Shown here: in pieces, positions 1 through 11,526 of the stretch
How the letters are laid out: each line of letters opens with the position of its first letter
Position numbering within the stretch: position 1 is the stretch's first letter
Origin: Volvariella volvacea V23
Lineage: Eukaryota > Basidiomycota > Agaricomycetes > Agaricales > Pluteaceae
Assembly (NCBI GenBank): GCA_000349905.1
Contig: KB722738.1
Coordinates: 1,297,551 to 1,361,550, forward strand
DNA length: 64,000 nt
Direction of reading: 5' to 3'
Program-made: the position numbers and the translations under genes
Notes under the pieces: model-generated
The model's input: only the letters and a program-made list of their open reading frames with translations
Told to the model about the DNA's origin: nothing
The model's database searches: none

Positions 1-1079
1 TAAAAGTCTAGCCGGAGATATCGGGACCTGACAGTATACTCACTGCAGTACATCCTGGTACAAGCCAGGGCAAACGCCTGGATCTGTCCTTGGCGAAGTT
101 TCCTCTTCTATGGAGGAATGTCGAGCAGAGACTGTTGCCCTCTACCGTTAGTACTATCTCAAATGCCCAATCTCCTGTCACAGCAGCGATAACGGATCCT
201 TCCAGTTGTTAGCAATCTTGACATCCTCAAAATCTTCAACGTGAGTGATCGCCCTTCAAGGCCATGTGACCCATTCTTATCGCGCCCTTGTTGGCTTGGT
301 CTGATCCAACAACAGTATGTTGAGAAGCAAGAGATTGAGGATATTCAATACATCACCTTCTTGCTGATGGCACGGGCGGGCCTTCGTGCACTTGAGTTCT
401 ACGATCCAGCTACGGGCAAGCACGGGCAAGCACATATGCAAGCTCGGTAAGTTGTTGTACCCATGATAACTTGAATCTGGGACGTTGACATGTACAAAGT
501 CTTGGCATCACGCAGCACTTAATTCGTTCTGGCATTGCACGACTAGAAGAAGTCCGTGGCGAGGATGGAGACCTGCAGAATCTCTACGTTCGGGTAAGTT
601 CATGTTTGACAACGACAGATGTGTTCCTGTCTGTACAAGGATTAGATGCTCTCATCCGTTCCTTTCTGTTTTTCTTGATCAGAAAACAGGCAAACTACTA
701 AATATGTTCTTCATTTCGAATGTATAGGTCGATCGTGAAAAGGTGTTGACTCGGGGTAGGGAAGTGGCTGGTGAGCTATTGGTTGAGTTACAAGTTCGCA
801 AGAGTACTGCGGATGGCCCAGGTGCGAGGGAATATTACACTAAACTGACAAAACCTATTGCGGGATGGGAAAATGAGATTCGCGACATTGTTTTGCACAA
901 GAAACAGGCAGGTCCAATTATCCCGTAACCAAATGGACGTTAACAATATGATGCATTCATAGCCTCGCAAAATATTTGTTCAACCCAACACTTTTATCGT
1001 GGAAGATGAGGTCATTCTCAAGGACTATCCATTGAATGCAGCTGGTGCCATCGAGAGTTTCATTGAGCGTGGGCTCTGA
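1..1079 (+). CDS. Dipeptidyl peptidase III, C-terminal part (partial at window start)
   Basis: This is a peptidase family M49 zinc exopeptidase that removes dipeptides from the N-terminus of short peptides in the cytosol. The exon near 60-147 encodes [12 protein letters not shown] followed by [18 protein letters not shown] is the M49 motif whose glutamate is the third zinc ligand. Later exons encode [10 protein letters not shown], then [20 protein letters not shown] and [17 protein letters not shown], ending near 449. The next pieces are [42 protein letters not shown] and the closing [20 protein letters not shown], with TGA at 1077-1079. All match the known order of the family's C-terminal half. 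The catalytic HEXXGH exon lies upstream of the window. Introns have GT-AG ends. The assignment is secure; exact splice sites are by eye. Confidence 0.9.
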
Positions 1080-1389
1080 TTAGGAATGTAATATAATGGA
1101 TATAGTGGTGGAATTAGGAAAACGTCGGAGACCCGCGACAAGCGTTCGTGTACCAATATAGTCTGGTGTAGCATGTACGTGATAAGAGGAGAGATAATGT
1201 TCACTAATGGATCCTGAGTAGTAAGTAAATAAATACCATAAAGGTAACACTGCTGGTACTTGGCCTAGGTGTCACGAGCAGCAGAGCAGAAATGACGGCT
1301 GGACGTGCCATGGCCAGGGCGTGGCTTATCGGGGTTTGCACAGCTCCACAGGCGGGGAAGTGGGTATCGGGGTTTAATCAATCCAGGAG
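1080..1389. other. Intergenic, convergent 3' ends
   Basis: This is the 310 bp between the DPP III stop and the PTC7 stop. I see no coding potential, and it probably holds both 3' UTRs. Confidence 0.6.
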
Positions 1390-3161
1390 TCATGACGTTT
1401 CACGAACTAGCCCAACAACGACCGTGACACTAAACCAATGATCAACACGAACTGTTAAAGGAAGATAATTATGGACCTACTCATCGGGTTTCTTCAGATA
1501 CCAATGCATTAGTGAATAACACCACATTTCAGGCACAAATAACTCACCCCTCCTCGGAAGAACATTCCTTGCCTGGCTGCCTCACCTGATGACAAATAGG
1601 ACATTGACGTCCAATTTCGGTAGTGGTCATGATATATAACTTACGTTCAAACGGACTGACTCTCTTCTTACTCCTCATACACTGACGTGCATAGTCCACT
1701 AGTCTATCTGCCATAGCTTGGACTTGATAATTCTCTGGCCCTCCCGACCTAGCAACTAACTTGCAAATAGTGGCCATCTCTGACGGAAATACATTATCTG
1801 AAAATCCATCAGTCTGAGTTGGGAATTGCAGGACAAGGATCGGTGTGAACAAAAGTCGCATAGGGTATATTTGGAGCAGGGATTATCAGATACGTACACC
1901 CACATAACGGAGATACGCACATATGCAACTACCAAGTCTCCATCTCGGAGTTTGACCTCGTAGGTTTCCGCCTCACTCGGCGAATCCACGCAGGCTCGAG
2001 AGAATCTGCGGCCGGCATTAGCTGGTAATTTTGTAAGTTGTCTTCCAGAAGTTCTCATGAGTGACGCCTCGCGGGAGAATGTGGAGAAAATAGGTCTTAC
2101 TTTGGACAATTAAAGAAATGTGTTCCAGAGCGTTGCTTGTATATTACGGACGAAGAACGGATGATAGAGTAACCACTATCTCCCAGGCTATGCAATGCAT
2201 TAGATAGGTTGTGGGGCAATTACTTTTATAGCTCAATGGGGATGGATCCCACAAAGAAGCTGGACTTACTTGGCTGAACGGAGTAGACCTGATGACGCAT
2301 TTAGACTGATTATACACGCTGTACTAGATCCTAGAATGGGGGAAGTATTATCAACATTCACGGAGCTCAACATTCACCGGTGCAGCAAGCAGTGTCAAGG
2401 GTTAGTTGGACTCACCCGCTTGAACGAACTTTTCTCTGAGCACACCGCCATATGCCAGATCCAAACACTCTCCCGGTGTCATCTCCCAGCCTTCAATCTG
2501 CTCCCGCTCCTCGTAATCCAATGTAGGATCTATTTCAGGTTCACCAGCCCATGCATTCCGTGAGTACCGGTGACAGTGGTACATCAGCGCTTGAGAGAAT
2601 AGCGCTGGGTCTACACCACTCTCCACCCAGCCTCCTACTCCGTCTGCAACACCAAACGATACACCCTATCCATAATTGTTGTATCAGTGTAATTGCCTCT
2701 CTCGGAGACGTCAGACTGGAGGTTTTGCACTCACAGAACCCTCGCGCATCTGTAGATAATTGTGTATGAGCTTAAATACAATGTACTAGCGGAAACGAAG
2801 CACCAGGTGATACAGAGGGAGGACGAGGGCATAGGTTGGATATTACCTGCTGAATAAAGAAGAAATCCTCTCCCGCGTCTCTTCCTGCAGCAGCCTGAGA
2901 TATTGACAGCATTCTATCCCTCCACGACCCTATGAGGCCCTCTGCCGGGAAGGGGACTTTTGGCGGTTGACCCGGCTCTTCTGGTTTGCTGGCCCAGCTT
3001 GCCCCCATGTGAAAGGTGTAGGGACGATGGGTCTGTCTCGAGGGGGGTGTTGTTGCAGTTGAAAGGGAAGCGCGTTGAAGGGATGAGGGGAGTCTGTTTG
3101 CATGCTTGACCTTGGTTACGATATTACGGGCGATAGAGGCTGAGGATGAGGAAGTAGGCAT
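1390..3161 (-). CDS. PTC7/PPTC7-type protein phosphatase 2C, mitochondrial
   Basis: This is a PP2C-fold metal-dependent serine/threonine phosphatase of the PTC7 group, which acts in mitochondria. The start at 3161 gives MPTSSSSASIARNIVTKVKH, a basic, serine-rich, acid-free leader typical of mitochondrial targeting. Later segments in order are AGEDFFFIQQ, GVSFGVADGVGGWVESGVDP (DGVGG metal motif), SSTACIISLNASSGLLRSAN, LGDSGYSIIRS, HFFNCPKQLTKLPANAG, LRDGDLVVAYTDGFSDNVFP, REAARQGMFFRGG and KPDDVTVVVGLV with TGA at 1390-1392. These cover the whole family. The exon joins I checked in detail keep frame with GT-AG ends. Two exons are micro-exons: 2735-2749 (15 nt, MREGS) and 1481-1491 (11 nt, KPD plus part of D). 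Known PTC7 proteins dephosphorylate coenzyme Q biosynthesis factors. That role here is inferred from the family. Confidence 0.92.
1481..1491 (-). other. 11-nt micro-exon of the PTC7 gene
   Basis: On the minus strand the exon reads AAACCCGATGA, preceded by CTGAAG and followed by donor GTAGGT. It joins the upstream ...FFRGG exon to the last exon and restores KPDDVTVVVGLV, the conserved DD metal-binding C-terminus. Without it the frame and the motif are lost. Confidence 0.8.
2735..2749 (-). other. 15-nt micro-exon of the PTC7 gene
   Basis: On the minus strand CTACAG precedes ATGCGCGAGGGTTCT and GTGAGT follows. It encodes MREGS between the exon ending EDFFFIQQ and the exon starting GVSFGVADGVGG. 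It keeps frame and fits the spacing expected in fungal PTC7 proteins. Confidence 0.65.
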
Positions 3162-3259
3162 AGCTTGGGCAGCTGGGACTTTGCAATCCAAACTTTTATT
3201 TCAAAAACCATTTAACTTAATCCACTGTCGCTTACATAACCACCTTGATGCTATCTACC

Positions 3260-5100
3260 CTAACATCTACGTGTCCACCCACTTAACTTTGTCTGCTTCA
3301 ACCTACTTGAGCCACTCTGGACCTCGCTCCTCTTTGGCTTTTCTCTGCTATGCACTTCCTTTGGAAGGGTGGGAACATTCATACTTGATATCGGCTTGAG
3401 AACCTTGGTCGACGATTTCCGCTGGAAGGGATTTTTGGATTGGCTGGGCTTTGCTGTGCTAATACTTGTGACGTTGGCTGGCCCCGACGGGGGTTTGAGG
3501 GTAGAGCTCCGGTCCATTTGCTGTAATTCTGCCTGTTGCTCTTCTAACCACCGCTTCTTTTTCGATCGATTTACGCTAGCAACTTCCGAGTTTGACTGGG
3601 TTCGCACAGCTGGAGTCGGCTTGGTGTATAAGTCCAATATATTCCACGGTGGCGGTTTTCTCCACAATGCTAAACCGCTGTCCTGGGGCGAGCTTTGACT
3701 TTGTGGTTTCAAGAGGGGAGTCCAATTGCGCGTTACATAACCTCTGCCATAAAAGTTGCGTACCATCTCCAGCGAGTCAAATGATTGTAATTCCTCGTCT
3801 GCAACAGCCTGGATCTCTTCCGTGTCCAGTTCATTGTATCCCTCCGTGTCTACGTCGTCATATCCTTGCATCTCTGACAGTAGCTGCAAAGCGATTTGTT
3901 CAGATAAACCACTTTGCTCGTCTCCCTGACTACTCGAGTCATCTATTTCGTCGTATTCGCTGAAGTCTTCCCGTTGATCTTCGCTAAGTGCATCACCAAA
4001 GGCATCGTCGTCATCCGACCACAGGTTATACTTTGGCTATAAGCATTGTGTCAGTGAAAATCATGGAGTAAACTAGGGAGATTTTCACCGGATGATATGC
4101 TGTCGGTCTTTGCGGAAATCGCCAAGCCTTTCTGTCTTTCAGTTCAGGCACGGTATCATGATGATATAGCGTATCAATATACAGCGCATATGAGTTGCTG
4201 GAAGAGTAGAACTTGGGAGTCATTGCAGCAAGTTGGTCTAAGGAATCCGAAAGTGAGTGAGGGTGAAAGAGCACAGAATGGGGACACGGAACGAATCGAG
4301 AAAATGCGTTGGGTGGGCATTGGGTGCCTCGCAGGTCTGGATGAACTTCAATCAACGTCGCTTTCGCTATCCGAACAACACCACTCACCTATCACAGACA
4401 GAAGTGGGAATTTCTTTAGGTGAGTGACAACCTTTTTATCCACGCGTCGACAATCCCGCAAGTGTAGTATCCTTAATTGCCACGGTCCTCTCTTCCGAGC
4501 GGGTGTGTCATCATCTGGGGTTGTCCACAATAACATCTCCGCCAGTAGCATAATTCCCAGAGAGCTAAGCGCAGTGCGGCTCGCATCCAATACTAAGAGT
4601 GTGTGCAGGGGTTTGAGTTCGGCTATATTGTCATCTGTGAGCAGAGCGCAGCCAGAAAGGTCCAGGATTGTGATAAGAGAGAAGTGCTCAGTCGAGGGTA
4701 TAGTTTGCAGGAGTGGGATGTGCTCGTCTCCAAGAGGTATAGAATATGTATGCAATTCAGGGGGTAGATTGTCATACAATTGGACGAGAGTAACCCACAA
4801 ACGTGGATCTATGGCACTACGGGCATAGGATGGAACCAAAGCGCGAACGAGGTCGAAAGCCTGGGGATTTGGGGCCGGTCGGTAGCTTAGTCGGACATTG
4901 CCTACTTGGTGTATACTTTCAGGGTAGTTCTGCAAGATTTTCAGACAGATATACGATAAACTGGGAACGTATTGGAAAACAGGTGGCTTCTGGGAGGTAT
5001 ATCGCCCTGGGGTATACTGAGAAAACGTGGTGGACTTGAACTGAAAACCATCGGAATCGGTCTCGAAGGATGCAGGTGGTCGGTACAAGTCGATGACCAT
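3260..5100 (-). CDS. Leucine-rich-repeat-like protein, function unknown
   Basis: This is a multi-exon gene. The ATG at 5100 gives MVIDLYRPPASFETDSDGF. Exon 1 runs to about 4400 and encodes repeated leucine-rich segments: ITILDLSGCALLTDDNIAEL, LHTLLVLDASRTALSSLGI, LRILHLRDCRRVDKKVVTHL. These resemble AMN1-type LRRs. Exon 2 (about 4350-4090) continues with RFVPCPHSVLFHP and FYSSSNSYALYIDTLYHHD. Exon 3 (about 4035-3260) is acidic (KYNLWSDDDDAFGDALSEDQ), then basic and disordered, ending KLSGWTRRC. It is divergent from FKS1 across about 275 bp. I do not recognise an orthologue with known function. Protein-protein interaction is the only role the repeats suggest. Confidence 0.75.
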
Positions 5101-5375
5101 GGGCCGATGGCGCGTTACTGGTGTCACACATTGGTGCAGGAATTGTCACGTGCGTGAATACAAGAGGGAAATTTCCCACGGGTTCTTAAGCACTTGTCCC
5201 ACCCTCCCTCTCCTTAGCTAAATTCCATCTCGTCCTCCCTTTTTTTTATTTCTTGCTGGTGTCCGCTTTCCTCCCTAGAGGCTCTTCTGGTCCCATCCAC
5301 TCCTTTCAACCCAACCAGACTCTCCTCGGTATCGTTCTCTCAGCATAATCGAACTCTGCTCTCTTTATTGTCGTC
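5101..5375. promoter_or_regulatory. Shared divergent promoter region, FKS1 and LRR-like gene
   Basis: These 275 bp separate two divergent start codons. The half next to FKS1 has pyrimidine-rich tracts around 5199-5250, common upstream of strongly expressed fungal genes. No specific factor site can be assigned. Confidence 0.45.
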
Positions 5376-8300
5376 ATGACCACCCCCGGCTACGGCCAGG
5401 ATCCACGAAATAATCCCTATCCTCGCCCGCAATTGCCTCTCGGGCCAGGACAAGGCTTTCCTCAACCACGACGCGACTATGACGCTGACTCCGACATAGG
5501 TGACCACTACGGTTCTGTGAACTCGAGCACCGCACGATTGGCTGGTGACCCAAACTACTATGGTGCTCATCAAGGTTGGTTATCATTCCTGTTGTAGAGC
5601 TTTCTATCGCATCGAACGACGATAGAGTATTCCGCTCGTCATTATCATTGTTCTTTCCAAAGGCCAACTAGTCGGGCTTTGAACCAAACTAATACCCACT
5701 TTCGGACTTTAGGTAACAATGATGGGGACGTGTACGGACGTGGTTATAATCCGTCTGTTGACTCGCATGCAAGCCTTCCCAGCATATCCCCATTCTCCGA
5801 TTCCCCCATTAATGTCGAACCCTACCCCGCTTGGTCCGTGGATCGCCAAATCCCGATGTCCACTGAGGAAATTGAGGATATTTTCCTCGATCTCACCCAG
5901 AAATTCGGCTTCCAGCGAGACTCTATGCGCAATATGGTTCGTATTCGTTGAGCGTTTGGATGACCACAACTTGCTCACACCTAGCATCAATTGTTCAGTT
6001 TGATTTCTTGATGCATTTGTTGGACTCCCGTGCTTCACGCATGTCTCCGAACCAGGCACTGCTCACTCTCCATGCCGACTACATTGGTGGTCAACACGCC
6101 AACTATCGAAAATGGTACTTTGCCGCACAACTCAATCTCGATGACGCTGTTGGTCAGTCGCAGAACCCCGGCTTGCAAAGGTTGAAGAGCGTCAAAGGAT
6201 CGAAGTCCACCAGTTCAAAGTCCTTGGACAGTGCTACGAATCGCTGGAGAAACGCTATGAATAACATGAGCCAGTACGATCGTCTCCGACAACTTGCTCT
6301 CTATCTGTTGTGCTGGGGTGAAGCAGGGAACGTTCGTTTTGTTCCCGAATGTTTGTGCTTCATTTTTAAGTGCGCAGACGACTACTATCGCAGCCCCGAA
6401 TGCCAAAATCGGATTGAACCTGTACCTGAAGGAGTGTATCTGAACACTGTCATAAAACCCTTATATCGTTTTATGCGAGACCAAGGGTACGAAGTCGTCG
6501 ATGGGAAATTTGTCAGGAAAGAGAAGGATCATGACCAAATCATTGGTTACGACGATATTAATCAACTTTTCTGGTATCCGGAGGGTATCGCCAAGATAGT
6601 CTTGACGGATGGTGTAAGTCATCTGAATGACGTGTCCACTTTTTACTCATGCTCTGCTTGGTTAGACTCGTCTCGTTGATGTCGCCCCCGCACAAAGATG
6701 GCAGAAGTTCAGCAAGATAGATTGGAATCGAGTATTTTTCAAGACTTATTTTGAAAAGCGTTCGACTGCCCATCTGCTCGTCAACTTCAACCGCATTTGG
6801 ATTCTGCATGTCTCTGTCTTTTGGTTCTACACTGCATTCAATTCGCCGCGAGTATACGCCCCCCGGAACAGATCAGCTCCTTCAGCTCCGATGACTTGGT
6901 CAGCTGTTGCGCTGGGTGGTGCAGTAGCTACCATGATCATGATTCTCGCAACCTTGGCCGAATTCTCCTACATTCCCACCACTTGGAATAATGCTTCCCA
7001 CCTTAGCACCCGGCTCCTTTTCTTGTTGATCACCCTAGCGCTCACGGCTGGTCCTACATTTTATATCGCTATGGTCGATGACAGACCGGACCAATCTCAG
7101 ATACCCCTTATAATAGGTATCGTTCAGTTCTTCATCTCAGTTGTCGTCACCATTGCATTCGCCATCATTCCCTCTGGACGTATGTTTGGTGACCGTGTTG
7201 CTGGGAAGTCGAGAAAGTACATGGCATCCCAAACCTTCACTGCTTCCTATCCTTCGTTGCCTCGCAGCGCCCGTATCGCCTCAATCTGCATGTGGCTGCT
7301 AATCTTTGGGTGCAAATTCGTCGAGTCCTATTTCTTCTTGACGTCATCCTTCAGTAGTCCTGTTGCTGTGATGGCCAGAACCAAGGTACAAGGTTGTGGA
7401 GATAGGATCTTCGGTAATGCACTGTGCACGAACCAGGTTCCCTTCACGTTGACCGTCATGTATGTTATGGACCTCATCCTATTTTTCCTGGACACATACT
7501 TGTGGTATATTATCTGGCTTGTCATCTTCAGTATCGGACGATCCTTCGCCTTGGGTTTGTCTATCTGGACACCGTGGAATGAGATATACTCGAGGCTCCC
7601 CAAACGCATTTACGCCAAACTCTTGGCCACCGCTGAAATGGAGGTCAAATATAAACCAAAGGTGGGTGAAAATATTTTGAGATGCTTTGCCGTTCATTAA
7701 TGAGCTCATTTAGGTCCTCGTCTCTCAAATATGGAATGCCATCATCATCTCCATGTACCGAGAGCATCTACTATCCATCGATCACGTGCAACGACTCCTT
7801 TATCATCAAGTAGATGGCACCGATGGACGTAGGATGCTGCGTGCTCCTCCCTTCTTCACCAATCAATCTGGCGACAGAAGCAACTTCTTCCCTATTGGTG
7901 GCGAGGCAGAACGTCGTATTTCCTTCTTTGCTTCCTCGTTAACAACTGCCCTTCCCGAGCCCTTGCCCGTCGATGCTATGCCCACATTCACTGTCTTGGT
8001 TCCCCACTACTCCGAAAAGATCTTGCTCAGTCTTCGTGAGATCATTCGTGAGGAGGACCAAAACACCCGCGTCACGCTACTGGAGTACCTTAAGCAACTA
8101 CATCCTGTGGAATGGGACAACTTTGTGAAGGATACGAAGATTCTGGCAGAAGAAAGCGAAGGGATGGATGGCACCGGCACACAAGCTAACGAGAAATCGA
8201 CCAAGGCCGATGATCTCCCATTCTATTGCATTGGCTTCAAGACCTCCTCTCCCGAATACACTCTTCGTACGCGTATCTGGGCTTCTCTCCGTGCACAAAC

Positions 8301-11251
8301 ACTTTATCGCACTGTGTCCGGTATGATGAACTATTCCAAGGCCATCAAGTTATTGTATCGTGTGGAAAACCCTCTTATCGTCCAAAACTTCGGCGGTAAC
8401 ACTGAACGATTGGAGCGAGAGCTGGAACGAATGGCTAGGAGGAAATTTAAATTCACGATCTCAATGCAACGCTTCTCTAAATTCAACAAAGAGGAGCAAG
8501 AGAATGCAGAATTCTTGCTACGGGCCTACCCAGATCTCCAGATTGCTTACTTGGACGAAGAACCAGGTACACAAGGCAGCGAAGCGCGACTATTCTCTGC
8601 TCTTATCGACGGGCATTCCGAGATCGACGAGGCCTCTGGAAAGCGCAAGCCGAAGTTCCGCGTAGAACTGCCAGGAAATCCTATTCTTGGTGATGGCAAG
8701 TCCGATAACCAAAATCATGCAATCATTTTCTACCGTGGAGAGTACTTGCAGCTTATTGACGCCAACCAGGACAACTATCTGGAAGAATGCCTGAAGATCC
8801 GGAATATTTTGGGTGAATTTGAAGAGTATTCGGTCTCCAGCCAGAGTCCATACGCTCAATGGGGTCACAAGGAGTTCACGCGTTCACCTGTTGCTATCGT
8901 CGGTACACGCGAGTATATCTTCTCAGAAAATATCGGTGTGCTTGGTGACATCGCAGCCGGAAAGGAGCAAACGTTTGGTACCATGACTGCCCGTGCACTG
9001 GCATGGATCGGTGGTAAATTGCACTATGGCCACCCCGATTTCTTGAATGCTACATTCATGACGACCCGCGGGGGTGTATCCAAAGCGCAGAAGGGTTTGC
9101 ATCTGAATGAAGATATCTTTGCTGGTATGAATGCTTTTGGGCGTGGCGGACGTATCAAGCATTCCGAGTATTATCAATGCGGAAAGGGACGTGATCTCGG
9201 ATTTGGAACCATTCTTAACTTCCAGACGAAGATTGGGACTGGTATGGGCGAACAAATGCTTAGTCGAGAATACTACTACCTCGGAACACAACTCCCCATC
9301 GATCGGTTCCTCACTTTCTATTACGGCCATCCTGGCTTCCACGTCAACAATATACTGGTTATATACTCAATTCAGGTTTTCATGGTTACTTGTAAGTGTC
9401 CTTATGCTTCATTCGAACTATACTCATACGCATGACGTAGTGCTGTATATCGGTACTCTGAACAAGCAGCTGGCTATCTGTAGAGTTGATGCTCAAGGCA
9501 ATGTGATTGGGGGTCAGCCTGGCTGCTATAACCTCATCCCTGTCTTTGATTGGATTCGACGCTGCATCGTGTCTATATTCTTGGTTTTCTTCATCGCATT
9601 TTTGCCGCTCTTCCTTCAAGGTATTACTTAAATTATTTTCTCGTTTTGTTTCTGTACTAAATCAACCCTCCCAGAACTTGTTGAGCGTGGTACCGGCAAG
9701 GCATTGCTTCGTCTAGGAAAGCATTTCTTGTCGCTTTCACCCATTTTCGAGGTTTTCTCTACTCAAATCTATTCGCAATCGATTCTCAGCAACTTGACAT
9801 TTGGTGGTGCTCGATATATTGCCACAGGACGTGGATTTGCGACAACTCGTATTCCGTTCTCTATCCTCTACTCTCGCTTCGCTGGGCCCAGTATCTATAT
9901 GGGAATGCGCAACCTCCTGATCCTGCTCTACGCTACATTGGCAATCTGGATACCTCACCTAATTTATTTCTGGTTATCCGTGCTCTCCCTCTGTATTGCG
10001 CCGTTCCTGTTCAACCCTCATCAATTCTCCTTCGCCGACTTCATCATCGACTACCGTGAATTCTTGCGGTGGATGTCCCGAGGCAACTCTCGTACCAAGA
10101 AGAGTAACTGGTATGGTTACTGTAGGTTGTCGCGCACAATGATCACTGGATTCAAGAAGAAGCGCCTTGGACTTCCCTCTGAAAAGTTATCGAGTGATGT
10201 GCCTCGTGCGACTTGGAGATCTGTTATCTTCTCAGAGATTGTCTGGCCCATTTGTTCTGCGACAATTTTCGTTGTTGCATATATGTTCGTCAAGTCATTC
10301 CCCGATGCAGACGGCGAATTGCCCCCTAGCCCCCTCATTCGCATCGCAGTTGTCGCAGTTGGCCCCGTTGTGTGGAATGCAGCAATATTAGCGGCTTTGT
10401 TTGTCTTGTCGTTGTTCCTTGGTCCCGTTATGGAGTCATGGTCCAAGTTTGGAGCTGTCATGGCTGCCCTTGCCCACATCCTGGCTCTCGTAGGCTTGGT
10501 TGCATTCTTTGAATTCTTCGTAAGTCGTAAATTACTTTCCCTATGCACAGGGCCTCATGCAGCGTTTTTAGTGGTTCCTCGAGCGTTGGGATGCTTCACA
10601 TGCAGTCCTTGGTGTGATCTCCATTATCGCGATCCAACGTGCAATTCAGAAGATTTTCATCGCTGTCTTCCTGACTCGTGAGTTCAAGCATGACGAGACC
10701 AATTTGGCATGGTGGACAGGAAAGTGGTATGGCCGTAAACTCGGCAACTCGGCACTGTCCCAACCCGCTCGTGAATTTATCGTCAAGATTGTCGAGATGT
10801 CCTCGTGGGGCTCTGATTTCTTGCTGGGACACATCCTGCTCATCATCCTCACACCACCTATCTTGATTCCTTACGTCAATTCGCTCCATTCCACTATGTT
10901 ATGTAAGTGACCCATGCTTTATTTCAGTTGTCTTTACGAATTCATTCTCGCACTAGTCTGGCTTCGCCCTTCTAAGCAAATCCGTCCTCCATTATTCTCA
11001 ACGAAGCAGAAGAGGCAGCGACGATGGATCGTGAGTATCAAATTTATCAAGGCAGATTCTTGTCTAACGATTGATTCAGGTGTTGAAATACACAGTGGTG
11101 TATGTTTTGGTGGTTTCCCTTCTTGCGTCCTTGATTGTCTTGCGTAAGTTTTGTGCTTGTCTGTACCCCTTCACTTTCGCTCATTCGCATTATAGCTGCA
11201 CTATTCAAGGATCATATCAACTTCCAATGCGAGATTTGCAAGAGCATCTAA
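5376..11251 (+). CDS. FKS1: 1,3-beta-D-glucan synthase catalytic subunit (GT48)
   Basis: This is the plasma-membrane enzyme that polymerises UDP-glucose into cell-wall beta-1,3-glucan; it is the echinocandin target. Eleven exons join in frame to 5262 nt (1753 aa): 5376-5574, 5713-5936, 5999-6613, 6666-7661, 7714-9391, 9441-9620, 9675-10519, 10572-10902, 10957-11030, 11080-11143, 11196-11251. Length fits the family. The N-terminal region includes [21 protein letters not shown] first membrane cluster is followed by the large cytosolic domain with [36 protein letters not shown] and a second membrane cluster. Hot-spot 2 corresponds to DWIRRCIVS. Hot-spot 1 reads FLTSSFSSP, unlike the usual FLTLSLRDP-type sequence. 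It is normally controlled by Rho1, whose gene is not in this window. Confidence 0.97.
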
Positions 11252-11526
11252 CGGATCAACGCTTTCCACTGTCGTTATTTTGTGCGTTGATATGGTTCTG
11301 AGTTGCGTTTCTGGGCTACCCGTTAGTTCGTGCATCGAGAGGCTTATCCCGTCATGTATCACCATTTTATATTACATAGAGGATCATAATTCGGATGATT
11401 TATTGCATATGTGTGACAGCAATACATGATACCTGATACTATAATACAAACTAGAGCTCAGAGATCATTTCTGGAAAGGGGCAAGTTAAGCAATTGGGTG
11501 GGAGTGAGAATAAAATAATTGCGTGC

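Noticed and set aside
8923..9342. 139-codon minus-strand frame within FKS1
   Set aside because: It overlaps the most conserved part of the glucan synthase catalytic domain, and no family match is seen.
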